From Mesotaenium endlicherianum (lineage: Eukaryota > Streptophyta > Zygnematophyceae > Zygnematales > Mesotaeniaceae), in assembly GCA_009602735.1 (NCBI GenBank), contig WELA01003670.1:59928-89426 (forward strand): a stretch of DNA of 29,499 nt, given 5' to 3'. The notes beneath the pieces are model-generated. The model was given only the letters and a program-made list of their open reading frames with translations. It searched no databases and had not been told where the DNA came from. The position numbers and the translations under genes were made by a program. Positions 19,871 through 29,499 of this stretch are shown here, one piece after another (position 1 is the first letter of the stretch; every line of letters begins with the position of its first letter).

Positions 19871-21290
19871 GAGCACGCGGATTTCCGTGTATAGGTGGAA
19901 TGCGTAATTTCCTTTGAGTAAGGGTACGCAAAGTGCCATTAAGGGGTACAAAAGCTTGAATTCAAGGGCAAGCCACACAAAATTGACTCTGATAACAATT
20001 AGCTATAGGGGCAACTCAACATCATGTTTAGGGGGCAACCAAAATTGACTCCGTGAGGAGGCATGCATAATAGTTCCAATATTGAAACTTAGATTTTGAA
20101 GCCAAAAGGGATTGACTCTAAGTTGAATGCAAAAAGGGACACAAACTATTGACTTCATGCGGAGCCAGCAAATGGGGCAAGTGAGACTTAGTAAAAGCGT
20201 TACGCAAAATAAACTTTGAGGTGTGAGTTTGCAATATTAAACTATGAGCACACACAAAAGTGACTTCAAAAGGGGGCTCTCAACATGAATTCAATGGGAC
20301 ACGACGTGCCGACTTCTTTGGGGCGCATCGGGTGCTTGCCGGGTAGTCATTCACTTTAGCCTTTAGATAGGGTCCAAGTAAAATATAATCCATCATGGGT
20401 ACAATCAAAAGCTAAAATCCGGGAGGCACGCAAAAGTGACTAATTAGGAGGGGCACGCAAACTCAAATCAATTAGGGGGAACGAAAAACTTATGTAAACA
20501 GGAGCAAAAATTATATTAGAGCTATTATATAGGGTCACTCAAATTTGACTCCAAGTGGGGCACGCAAATATAAGACCAAGCGGCACGCAAAGTTGACTGC
20601 CAATGGGGCCACGCAAATCTCCGTCTTGGGAGTCACGCGAAGTTTGACTTCTGGTGGCCGGGGGCACGCAAAACTCCTTTTCAAGGCCTGCACGCCAAAT
20701 AGACTTCTGCCGGGGGCACGCAAAGGTCCCGTTTTGGGGGCCACGCAAAAAGGATTACTGCTGCCCGGGGGCACGCAAAGCTCCGTCTCGAGGCCTGCTC
20801 GACTTCTTCTGTTCAGCCAGTTGCAGGCCACATTCGTGGATCTCCGAGGGTGGGTTTTTTTTCGAAAAATACGCGTTCCGAATCGGTCCGGAATTCGAAA
20901 TCGGTGCGAATTCCGTCGAGTCCCGGAAGCGGCACCGGAAACGAATGCAATTCCCCCCTCCTTCCGGCGCGGCCCGTCGCCTCCCCACCCGCCGAACCGG
21001 GGAACACGAAAACGTAATATTTCCAAACTCGGTCACCTCACAAAATGTAAAATTCCCAAAGCGACCGAGATGGGCTTTTCAAAACAATTCCGTTTCGGAG
21101 CGCGAGTATGTGTCGAGCTGGGGGCTCGCAAAGCTCCGTTTTGAAGGGCACGTAAAATTGACTTCTGCTGGGGCCACGCAAAGAAGCTCCGTCTTGGGGG
21201 GCACGCAAAGCTGCTAATGCTGGGGGCACGCGAAGCTCCGTCTTGGGGGGCACGCAAAGCTGCTAATGCTGGGGGCACGCAAAGCTCAAC
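19871..21290. repeat. Decaying minisatellite, ~25-bp half units (49-bp dimer)
   Basis: Recurring core GGGGCACGCAAA followed alternately by an AGCTCCGTCTTGGG type arm and a TTGACTTCTGCTGG type arm. The clearest units are at 21120-21290, where a 49-bp dimer is repeated almost exactly (AAGCTCCG at 21184 and 21233). Units at 20555-20810 are recognisable; those at 19871-20550 are badly eroded but still show CAAA-N-TTGACT spacing. Long open frames here arise from GC-rich repeated units and are not genes. A non-repeat block at about 20815-21115 interrupts it. Confidence 0.8.
20815..21115. other. GC-rich block interrupting the minisatellite
   Basis: About 300 bp lacking the GGCACGCAAA core. Contains a perfect 9-bp inverted repeat CGGAATTCG / CGAATTCCG (20889-20897 and 20907-20915) with a 9-bp loop. 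No coding or RNA-gene signature recognised; it may be an insertion or the original spacer. Confidence 0.5.
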
Positions 21291-23175
21291 TCGATGCGTC
21301 TAGCTCCTCTCTCTGTCTGAAAAGTATAATCAACCTTTTTACCTCGTCAAATTGTACGTCGCAAAGATTAAATGGTCCTTGTTTCCTCGTACGAGAAACT
21401 CAGCTTGCCAATTATGCCAAGTGCATGCAACAACCGCTTGCCTGCATGCAGTGCCCGGGCTCTCAAAAACTATTTTGCATGTTACGCATTGCACGAGTGA
21501 GCACCATTTCTTTCACTACGTCCTCCAAATTTCGATGCTTGATCGTTCAATCACGAGCCAGGCGGCACCATAATAAACCACAGCTTAGCATGCCTGCCTC
21601 AAAGACGTTGCTGCAGCACCTGGGCTCCGCCTCGTGTTTCCAGCGTGGGGCTGGCAGCCGTCTCCTTCAGCGGCACCAGCACGTGCACGCAGAGGCAGCC
21701 GTCACAGGACCCGGGCCCGGAGCTGTGCTGTTAGCTCAATTGGTGAGACAACTGGCAGCCATGTCCAACACCACAGTACCTTGCAAACAATGGTGACGTT
21801 ATTACAGCCCTCATTCTTCTGCATAATAACATAATTAATGAGGTACGTGCACAGACTTCGCCTGCATCTTGGCTACCTCATGGTTGTTACCCAACGTCTG
21901 TCTGGACATCCAGCAGCTCCCTGCGGGGCTCCTCGCGCTCTATCCTCTGCTCCCACTCTCTCACTAGACCTGGCCCAGCCTGAACTGGACTGGCGTCCCT
22001 GCGCACGCACCCCGGGCGTCTCCGGAGGTGGAAGAGGAGAGAGACAGAGGGAGGAAGAGACCGGCACCCAACCTGGCGCACTTCATTCTGCTCTCAGGAG
22101 CCGGCCCAATCAGGCACTGAATTTCTGCGCTCTTGCGTGTGTGGCCGCCGCACGCTGTTGAGCTCCTAGGGGTAAGCTGAGGGCTAGTGAGGGGCTAGCA
22201 GGGGCTAGGGGTGCCAGTCTGGCAGTGGCCCCTGCTTCTTCTTCCTCCCCGTCTTGTTCTTTGCCCTGTGCCTAGGCGCCCCTCTGTTCTTCCCTGCATC
22301 CAACCCTCGGGCACGTGCATGCACGCTTGTGGAGTTTGTGGCGTCAACCACTCATCGTGTGCTGTCTGAGAGCTTTCCCTTTCCCCCCCTCCCTCCCCAC
22401 GCCTCTCCTCCCCTCCCCTCTTTTCCACGCATGCAGCAGGTGCCATTCTGGCGCTTCCTTATCAGCCAAAGCCTCGCATCTGAAGCTTGACTGCTGCAGA
22501 AGCCAAACCCAGCAGGCTGCGGGGAGGAGGCACGGCTCATGACGGCTCGCCACCTGGCTCGAGGCCACAAGCGTAGGTCGATGGAGGGCTTAATTGACCT
22601 GGCGCGGGCCGGCAGTCTTAGCAACGGAGCTGCCTCTGTCTCCCACGACGGGCCGTACCTGAAAGGGGATGAGCGTGCGTGCAGGCGCCTTTCCCTCCCT
22701 CACTGGCTCCCCCCCTGCTGCTGCTGGTGACTCTGCCGCAGTGCTGCTGCGAGCCCCGCATGCGAGTATGCCTGCGAGATCTGAGTTTGGGGGCTGCGTG
22801 CAGCTGGGCACCTTGGGGCTAGCGGGAGCTGCCACCTAAAGGGAGGTGTGCCAGCTGGCGAGCCTGGAGGGCCTGTGGCTACACTGCATTTGCTGCCTGT
22901 CCGCCAACACGAGCCCTGCTCTGAGCCCCCTCTTGCATGCGGGAGTGTCTGCCAGAGATGCAGCCAGCCGGTGGATAGTGTAGATCCCAACACCTGGCCG
23001 GGCTGCAGGGGGGGCAAGGGGGAGGCCATGTGATTGGGCCGAAGGTGCCGGGCAAGTTTTGAAGTCTCAGCATTGGTGATGTCTGAAATGAGACTCGCTC
23101 TCCTGTGCACGTGTGCACGTGCGCGCACGCCCGCTGCTCCTCCCGTGGCAGCGGATGGACGCAGTATGCCTGCGG

Positions 23176-23212
23176 TGGGGGTAGGGGTGTGGGGGTGGAG
23201 GATGGGGATGGG
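23176..23212 (+). other. G-quadruplex-prone tract (+)
   Basis: Five G runs of three or more (GGGGG, GGGG, GGGGG, GGGG, GGG) separated by 2, 3, 8 and 2 bases. One loop is slightly over the common 7-nt limit. Confidence 0.5.
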
Positions 23213-23249
23213 CAATGTGGCGAGGCTGGCGATGCTGGCCAAGCGACCG

Positions 23250-23272
23250 CCCCTCCCTCTCCCTCCCGTCCC
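23250..23272 (-). other. G-quadruplex motif (-)
   Basis: On the minus strand five G runs of at least three with loops of 2, 1, 3 and 1 nt, fitting the strict G3+N1-7 rule. It lies 38 bp from the opposite-strand G-rich tract. Confidence 0.6.
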
Positions 23273-24268
23273 TTCTCCACGTGTGTCCCCCCCCCCGCCC
23301 CTCCTCCCTCCTGCCCTGCCGCCCCCGCGGCAACTTGAAATGTGCGTACTCTTGCCTGCAACTACATGCTCAGTGGGCACTCCATGTGCCAGGTGTCATC
23401 CTTCAGAACGCGGGAAAGAGCGTCGGAGGAACTGGATGAGTGGTGAGTGGGTGGGTGGAGAGGGTTGATTATGGTTGACTGGGAGGACTCCCACCTTATC
23501 CTCTCCCTCCTTGTCCTCCCTTTCTCTCTCTCTCTCTGCATGCGACACGTGGCATATGTCACTCACAGGTAGGGCTGTAGTTGTTTCTCTTTTCAAGACC
23601 TATGCTGATTTGTGGCCAGAATTGGCAGCCTGATGGCCTGATAGGTACGTGGCAGCTCGAGGCTGACCTTCCGGCCAGGATGTTGGTGGTGCCAACAGGG
23701 AGGGTTTAGGGTCCATATGAGATTGTTCCCGGTAGGCTGCGACGTGTTGGATCTCCTGCCGCCCTGCTGCCAGATGGCAGCACGCCTGGCACATTGTATT
23801 TATTTGGAAGTCGTAAATTGCATGAAGGGTCGAAGTTTTTTGAGAGAGGCTAGCATGGTCTTCCATTATGGTTTCTTATCATGGACAGAAATTTGGTCTT
23901 CAATGCAAAAAATGTTTGTAGGTCTTTTCCTATAGTGCAAGCACAACTTCGCAACTCCTGATACTACAGCTTTGTCAAGTGATGACCGTCACGACAATAG
24001 AAACGAATTGTGTCCAATCTAATGCCGTGTTGTGCAAACTTCAATGAGACATCCAAAGCTTGCATAGCTCACTTTACTATATTTACTAACAAACGTCACC
24101 GCATGCTCTTGCACCATTGACCTTCAGGGCAAGAAGCGCTCAAGTTCCAACTGCCCTATCTAGAGAGTGTGAAATTTTGTGTTTAACTACATCCAATTTG
24201 AGTTTTGATATAGCCGACACTTATCGTGTCAAAAGCTCAAGCTGACAGACCCAATCAGCGTTGGTGGC

Positions 24269-24299
24269 GGTGGTGTGCCACCACTGCAGTGACACCACC
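24269..24299. repeat. Nested inverted repeats
   Basis: GGTGGTGT and ACACCACC form an 8-bp stem around a 15-nt loop that itself contains the palindrome CACTGCAGTG. Downstream of RPS19; role unknown. Confidence 0.45.
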
Positions 24300-24954
24300 A
24301 CAGTGCAGCAATAACGACTACTATATGGAGTAGCCGTAGCATCGCCTGTACTACGCCTAACAGAATAATAACATTTCTCGCCAACATAAGTGTCTGATAA
24401 TATCAAACACTCATTTCCTTATCAACGACCCAAATGCTATGAAAAGTGACAGACCAGCAGAATGATACAATTGATAAGAGGTCAATATAGTGCTGTACAA
24501 CACATCCTTCATTAGGGTCATAAACTGGTCAGCATCAAGTCTTCGCGAGAACATAACATGACCTGGGTGTACCGGGTAATTTCACATCCAAGTTGTACTG
24601 CATGCAACAAGTAAGAAGCCCACTTTACATGCAAGGCGACAGGTGCTGCAGCACATGCCAAGTCCTACAACGTCCCAACAATAAACAGGAAGATGATATA
24701 AAAGGAACAGGAAGTGGTAGCTCCCAAACGATACAAGAGGTGATCATCATGACTACAGACAGACAGGCTTGCCCAACAACCTTTTTTTAGTTGCATGCAG
24801 GAGGATTCACTCCTCCCCCTAAACTTACCAGAAAGAACAAAAGCACGTGTTCATGTGCACTATAGACAGAACCAACTGGAAATGTATGCTCGAGACACCT
24901 TTTCATAATCGGGATGAGTTTTTTACATGGCCACTCTGATGAAGCCGAAGCAAT

Positions 24955-26740
24955 TTAGCTAGCTGCAGGGGCACCAATTCGGCAGGCGATGCGGTCAAGA
25001 TCACGCTGTCCGTCAGATGTGATTTTCCTTCCTCTGCACACAATGAGAACTTCCTGCCGTCAGTGAATACTATGCCATAAAAGATGCAGGAGCGAAACAG
25101 GTGGAAAGAACCTAAGATAGAGCCTGGAATCTAAGCATCCGCCCCAAGTGGTGGCTCAAGGATACCCAGAAAAAGACTTCTCCCTTTAGAAGGATAACTG
25201 TTGGAACATAGTAGGCAACATAGGATGCAGGTGTTGGGCGAGACAGGGGCATCGTAAGGTTGAATAGTTGTGTTTATCTTGCGAGGTCTTCTGATTCAAG
25301 CGTTTATAGAAGTGTTTGAGGGAAGCTATACCCTCTGACGTCCTTCTCGACGATGCGGATAGCCTCCAGCTGCTGAAGCACATGGCGGGCGATGGAGCCG
25401 CTGCTCCTGGTGAAGTGGGATGGCCTAGACCCGTTGTTCTTTGACCCACCTGTAACCCCATTGAACTTTGGCTGCTTAAGGGCAGGGCAGCCAAAAAATC
25501 ACTTCACCAGGACACTGGAATAGTATCTGAGGGACTGCTACTGCAGTTGCAGCTGCAGTCTCCATAATGCAGTTGGGCAGAGTTTTTTAAGGCTGATGAA
25601 GATGGGTAAGAACTTGTGCATGATAGTACAACGCACCGTATATCCTCTTGAAGGCGCCAATTCCAAGGCCTCCACGGAGGTAGATTTTCCTGGCCATAGA
25701 TGCTGCAGCACAAGACCAAGGATTGATCTCAAAATCATTGTGATCACCTCCCATTAAACCCTCCGTAAGTGCTTATCAGAAATGCTTGTCTCTATAAACA
25801 CCCTAGAACACTAATCCTCATCTTCAACCCAATAATCATCACACACACGGTACGTCCATCACCCGATACGTGATACATAATGCATGCAGCAGCAGTTTTG
25901 TAAACAATTGAATCCCATTTTGGCACATACGCAACTGAATTTGTGAAATACCTGCACGGATGTAGTACCAGTCAGCATCATAAGGAGCAAGCTCCTTGTG
26001 CGTACCAGTCTTCACCATATCGGCCCATGTGGGCACCTCAATCTGCACCAGGCCCAGAGGTGGAACTAAGAATCAGCATACTGAGAGAGTGGGACATAAT
26101 AATATCTATAACTACCTCACGTGACCCTGGACCTGCCCCACACAATCATAATCTTCTCATAACCCTAATGTGAAACCCAGCAGATCTGTTGCCGCTACTT
26201 AGGGTGGATAAAGTTTTGCTCTGAAGCAGAAGTGAAATCCTATACAGGACGTCAGCTAAGTATATGAACAATCTTTTCGTTCTCTTATTAACCACAATCG
26301 CTTTTATTCCCCACCACTAGTAATGGAACCTATAACACTGTCTTATGCGGCAGGTATGCTTAAGCATCCGCAGTGGTTGTTGCAAGTCCTTTAATACAAA
26401 AAAGCGCATGCAGATGAGCGATATGAGCTTCTGATATCATAGCTTGTATGTATGCCCATGCAGTGTGCACCTAAACGTCAAAGTGAAACCTTCGAGCTTC
26501 AGCTACAACTTAACTTCCAAAGGCCCCAAGGTGGCTCCACTTAATGGCCGTCTACCAGAAAGGAGGAACCACAGCTAACTACTGCTCGGTTTGATCATTT
26601 TACACCCACGTTCTTCGTTTGAACTGGCCATAGTTTAGTTGTGCTAGTACCTTCCCAGTGCGCTTCAAATGGGCAGCATAAGCCCGCACAAATTCGTGCG
26701 AGAGCACGTCCTTTACGGTATTTGCAGGAGTGGTCGCCAT
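24955..26740 (-). CDS. RPS19: 40S ribosomal protein S19 (eS19), complete, five exons
   Basis: Component of the small ribosomal subunit head, needed for 18S rRNA maturation. Assembled from motifs plus GT-AG junctions, coding exons in order: 26740-26651, 26042-25952, 25702-25637, 25449-25332, 25033-24955. The product is 147 aa, close to the usual 143-150. Exon 1 gives [18 protein letters not shown]; exon 2 IEVPTW and the hallmark [13 protein letters not shown]; exon 3 [16 protein letters not shown]; exon 4 [12 protein letters not shown] and [13 protein letters not shown]; exon 5 GRKIT and GQRDLDRIA, then TAA. Introns are 608, 249, 187 and 298 bp, in phases 0, 1, 1 and 2. The start at 26740 has a good context (GCCATGG). 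No frameshift or stop is needed. The exon boundaries are by eye; intron 4's acceptor was chosen to keep the family's GGRK motif. Confidence 0.93.
25776..25842 (-). ncRNA. Possible box C/D snoRNA in RPS19 intron 2
   Basis: Minus strand GTGATGA (25842-25836) fits box C and CTGA (25779-25776) fits box D, 56 nt apart, with a weak GUGU/GCAC terminal pairing. Ribosomal-protein introns are common snoRNA hosts. No rRNA target was recognised, and these short motifs can occur by chance. Confidence 0.2.
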
Positions 26741-26784
26741 GGCTACACCTTAAGCCTCTCCCCAAGAGACGTGAGTGTTGCGGG

Positions 26785-26844
26785 TCACGGCAAAAAGGAA
26801 GCAAATGAGCGAGTCGTCTCCCACATAAACCTCTTCGTCCCCAT
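26785..26844 (-). CDS. Possible upstream ORF in RPS19 leader
   Basis: 19 codons plus stop, from ATG at 26844 to TGA at 26785, ending 44 nt before the RPS19 start. If the leader is unspliced, ribosomes meet this ATG (context GCCATGG, strong) first, which would lower or regulate S19 translation. It may instead be removed by a leader intron, or transcription may begin downstream. The peptide resembles nothing I know. Confidence 0.3.
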   Translation of the reverse strand: MGTKRFMWETTRSFASFLP

Positions 26845-26916
26845 GGCCCGCCCCGTTGAGTGCTGAAGAGCGACAAATTATTAGTCCGCTCCCTCCGTAC
26901 AGGCAAAAGAAGTCTA

Positions 26917-26924
26917 TATTTATA
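26917..26924 (-). promoter_or_regulatory. Candidate TATA box of RPS19
   Basis: Minus strand TATAAATA about 180 bp upstream of the RPS19 ATG. It predicts a transcript start near 26890 and a leader of roughly 150 nt if the leader is unspliced. Confidence 0.5.
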
Positions 26925-28193
26925 GGAGCAGTTAAGCAAGCGCACGGTCTTTTCAGTACACTGTTACCGGTAAAGTTCGTTCTGCGCTGTTTGAGTTGGT
27001 TCGAGTTCGGCCCTGGCCGAGGTTCTAGCGGCAGTTCCAACTTTCCGACTCCCGAGGCGGGCTTCCTTGAGGTCGCTAACCTACCGTCACGTTTGTTGAA
27101 GCCAGCCGCCGGCGTTATCTCACATATTTTTGACCTATACGACGAGCGGTCACACACTTGTAGCCACTTAATTGAGACTTCATACTGATTTAGACTCGAT
27201 GAGCTTCAACATGAACTTTCGTACTCACCACATTGAAAAAATTATGCATGTGTTTGGGGCTCGAGCTCTTGATAAAGACTTGTCAAACTTCGCTAAAACA
27301 AGATCTACACAGGTGGAGGTGAACAGTTAACGTGTATGTTGTATATAGACTTATTGGATGTCGTACTCATGGAACATGGAATAAATGGACATGGTGTGTG
27401 CGAACAATTGTATTACTAGTAGTGTAATACACAAATTATGGCAATGTCATCCTTCAATAGTACCCCAATATAGCTGCTTCGGCATATCCAACCGAAAAAG
27501 CTTGCTCCACTGAAGCAGGTTGTTGAACATGTCCTACCGCAGGGAGATAGTAATTCAAGAAAGACTAACAACTTGCAAGTAGAAGGACCTTGTTGCCTAA
27601 GTCGAAGATAGGCAAAGCTTATTGACCAAATTATGAGTCGAGCTATCATGCATGGTTGAAACTAATTGTTCCTTGATTGTGCATACCACGTATATGCGAT
27701 AGTTGTCATGTGAGACCGAAATTGCAAGACATCCAACAAGAATGAAGAGAATGGAGAGCAATATTGGATCTGCCACAAGATAAGACAAACTTAAATTCAA
27801 TTTGCATCTGCGATATAAGTAGTGCAACCACTCATATAGCCTGATTGACGGTGCTAAATACGATTGTACATGAGGTTTGCAAGACCTTACCAAGAACGAA
27901 TGTCCGGTGTCTTCTCACACTAACATTGGACCATTCAATTCACGTACCTTACAAATATCAAAAAGTCTTTCAATCAACCTCCTCCTCCATACTCCCTTCA
28001 AGCCCCCCGACGCACCTTCAGAAATCACTTGACAACAAAGGTGACATTTTGAGCTGCCTAGGTCCCCCACAGAGATGCTAACAATAGCATAGACAGTCCG
28101 TGAAAACTTACACCCCAAGGCTCTTCACTCCAGCTCAAGACTGGCTCTCCGGCGTGAGTATGAGAAAAGCAGCGAGTACAAGCACACGCACCA
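26925..28193. other. Intergenic region between FTA and RPS19
   Basis: About 1.27 kb. It must contain the 3' untranslated end of the FTA gene and the upstream promoter of RPS19, as both are transcribed leftwards. No further gene or RNA recognised. Confidence 0.5.
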
Positions 28194-29311
28194 CTACGCA
28201 TCAGAGGCCAGCATGGTGCGCCGGTAGGCCCAGTACGCCCCCCTGATAGGATCCAAGAATTCCAGCCTACTGCAGATCTCTGCCGCAGCCTCCATCCCGT
28301 CGGCGGACGAGAGCAGCAGCGTCTCGCGCAGTCTAGGATCCGGCTGCAGGCCCCAGCAGAGGAGGTCCAGCAGCATGGACAGCGCCTGCACGCACTCCTC
28401 CTTCTCCGCGAGAACGTCCACGCACGCCGCCAGCGCATGTCCTTCCTCCACCATCGCCTGTCGATCCTGCTGGTACAGGCCGCGCAGGTACTGCCAGGGG
28501 CTCTCATTGGAGGGCGCCTGGTGCAGCACCATGACGGCGTATAGCACCTCTTGCGTCCTCAGCAGCAGCAGGCCCCCGGAGGACGGGCTCTCCGTGAGCA
28601 CATAGTAGCGCTGCCGCCATGACACGCCACGCCACATGTACACAAAGATGCCAACAGAGACGCCAACAGGGCCTACTCTCTTAAGCTGCACTGTCTGATT
28701 ACCAGCTGGCAAGTGCTTGTGAAGGAGTACAAGTGGCAACAGCAAGCAGGCGTGCATAGAAACCTGCTCTCCTGCACGCTTGCCCGCTCACTCACGCGCG
28801 CTCTTCTCATGCGCGCTTCTGCGCGCTCGCGCACAATCAATAAAGGGCCTTGAGGCTCTTCTTGCGGTCCCGGTTGGCGAGGTCCTTGGGGCAGGTGGCA
28901 GGCCTACGACAATTACACCTGCTGCCCTCACGTGTCGCCATGTCCTTGAGGCGAAGCCGATAATTGTTGGTGGCATGTCAGGAGCCAGCAATGTGATGTG
29001 AACAACGCCGAGAAGGATGCTGGATACAGGTTCTCCCACCTGGCTCCCAATCGAGTTCCTGCGAACGTCAATAGTCTGGCGCATGCATGAAGAAGGGAAA
29101 GAAGGTAAGAACAGTAGAGCCCCTCCAACGTGGTTCCAGGCAGTGAGATGCTGCGCGCGTCAGAAGTTAGCGATATTGACAAGGAGGGAGGGATAAGGAG
29201 TGGGGCCCCGCGCACCTGGTTCCAGGCAGAGTTGTTGCGCACGTCCTGGCGGATCATGTGCGTGCAGTAGTCCAGCTCCACCTCCCAGCCCCCCAGCTCG
29301 CGCAGCACCCA
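28194..29311 (-). CDS. FTA: Protein farnesyltransferase/GGTase-I alpha subunit, 3' part
   Basis: Shared alpha subunit of farnesyltransferase and geranylgeranyltransferase I, which prenylate C-terminal CaaX cysteines in the cytosol. Two exons are recognised. Exon 29311-29216 encodes 32 residues beginning [13 protein letters not shown] and ending [10 protein letters not shown], a conserved prenyltransferase-alpha repeat. A 605-bp GT-AG intron (phase 0) follows. The last exon, 28610-28194, encodes 138 residues: [19 protein letters not shown] (the next alpha repeat), a helical region, and [11 protein letters not shown] near the C-terminus, then TAG. Together 170 residues, about half of a typical 320-340-residue protein; the N-terminal half lies beyond the right edge. 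The upstream acceptor was set at CAG/TGG so that the preceding exon can supply the usual HRQ before W; an alternative acceptor a few bases upstream is possible. Confidence 0.88.
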
Positions 29312-29433
29312 CTGCCACCCTCCATCATGCATCTGCCGTTCTCGTGACAAGCCACATGCCAGTGTGTTGCAGGCGCCCATGGTGCCCATGGGAAGCAGAC
29401 ACACGTGCAGGCCTAAGAGAGAGCTCCACGATG

Positions 29434-29436
<3 letters not shown>

Positions 29437-29499
<63 letters not shown>
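29437..29499. repeat. (GA)n microsatellite
   Basis: About 63 bp of uninterrupted AG dinucleotide to the right edge. On the FTA coding strand it is a (CT)n tract in the intron about 125 bp upstream of the exon starting at 29311. Confidence 0.95.

Larger units (their letters stand above)
21291..24954. other. Intergenic region, no supported gene
   Basis: About 3.7 kb. The left 2.3 kb (to about 23600) is GC-rich with pyrimidine tracts at about 22378-22432 and 23250-23330 and a (CT)n run near 23521-23537; open frames there overlap on both strands and have biased, low-complexity composition. The right part is AT-richer downstream sequence of RPS19 and includes overlapping inverted repeats at 24269-24299. 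An unrecognised lineage-specific gene or non-coding transcript cannot be excluded. Confidence 0.45.

Noticed and set aside
20535-21217. Overlapping open frames of 163-199 codons on both strands
   Set aside because: They are built from translated minisatellite units and GC-rich sequence with no stops; several frames are open at once and no domain is recognisable.
21732-21743. TAGCTCAATTGG, a match to the tRNA A box
   Set aside because: No B box (GGTTCGA) at the required distance and no cloverleaf could be drawn.
22700-23380. 226-codon minus-strand frame and overlapping plus-strand frames
   Set aside because: Low-complexity Gly/Arg/Pro composition from pyrimidine tracts; equally open frames on the other strand; no domain.
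23701-23711. AGGGTTTAGGG as telomeric repeat
   Set aside because: Only one and a half units; far too short for interstitial telomere sequence.
26998-27008. GGTTCGAGTTC, near match to the tRNA B box
   Set aside because: No A box upstream and no acceptor stem.
26750-27157. 135-codon minus-strand frame upstream of RPS19
   Set aside because: It spans the RPS19 TATA box and leader in a different frame from S19 and has no family resemblance.

Overview
Nuclear DNA of a eukaryote, most likely from the green lineage. The evidence is a chromodomain Ty3/gypsy retrotransposon primed by an initiator-tRNA-Met-type binding site, and two housekeeping genes split by GT-AG introns, one of which (farnesyltransferase alpha) reads like plant members of its family. 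I cannot place the species; a seedless land plant or a streptophyte alga fits, but this is a weak inference.

Positions 1-18204 are a head-to-tail array of three copies of one LTR retrotransposon, all on the minus strand, with an exact period of 6177 bp. Neighbouring copies share one 503-bp LTR, so the layout (right to left, in element orientation) is LTR / internal 3 / LTR / internal 2 / LTR / internal 1, with the last internal region running off the left edge. Each copy carries intact gag (426 aa) and pol (1221-codon open frame: protease, reverse transcriptase, RNase H, integrase, chromodomain). Pol lies in the -1 frame relative to gag. A canonical A AAA AAC slippery heptamer followed by a 7-bp hairpin at the gag stop indicates that Gag-Pol is made by programmed -1 frameshifting. 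Primer-binding site, polypurine tract, LTR TATA box and several inverted repeats are visible. The copies are almost identical except in the 3' non-coding region.

Positions 18205-24954 have no gene I can support. They hold unannotated flank, a decaying minisatellite (about 25/49-bp units, 19.87-21.29 kb) interrupted by a GC-rich 300-bp block, and then a GC-rich zone with pyrimidine tracts and G-quadruplex-prone motifs on both strands.

Positions 24955-26924 contain a complete five-exon gene for cytosolic ribosomal protein S19 (eS19) on the minus strand, with a TATA box and an upstream ORF in its presumed leader. Positions 28194-29311 hold the last two recognised exons of the farnesyltransferase/geranylgeranyltransferase-I alpha subunit, also minus strand, whose 5' part lies beyond the right edge past a (GA)n microsatellite. 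Neither gene appears as one open frame; both were assembled by eye from family motifs and splice sites.
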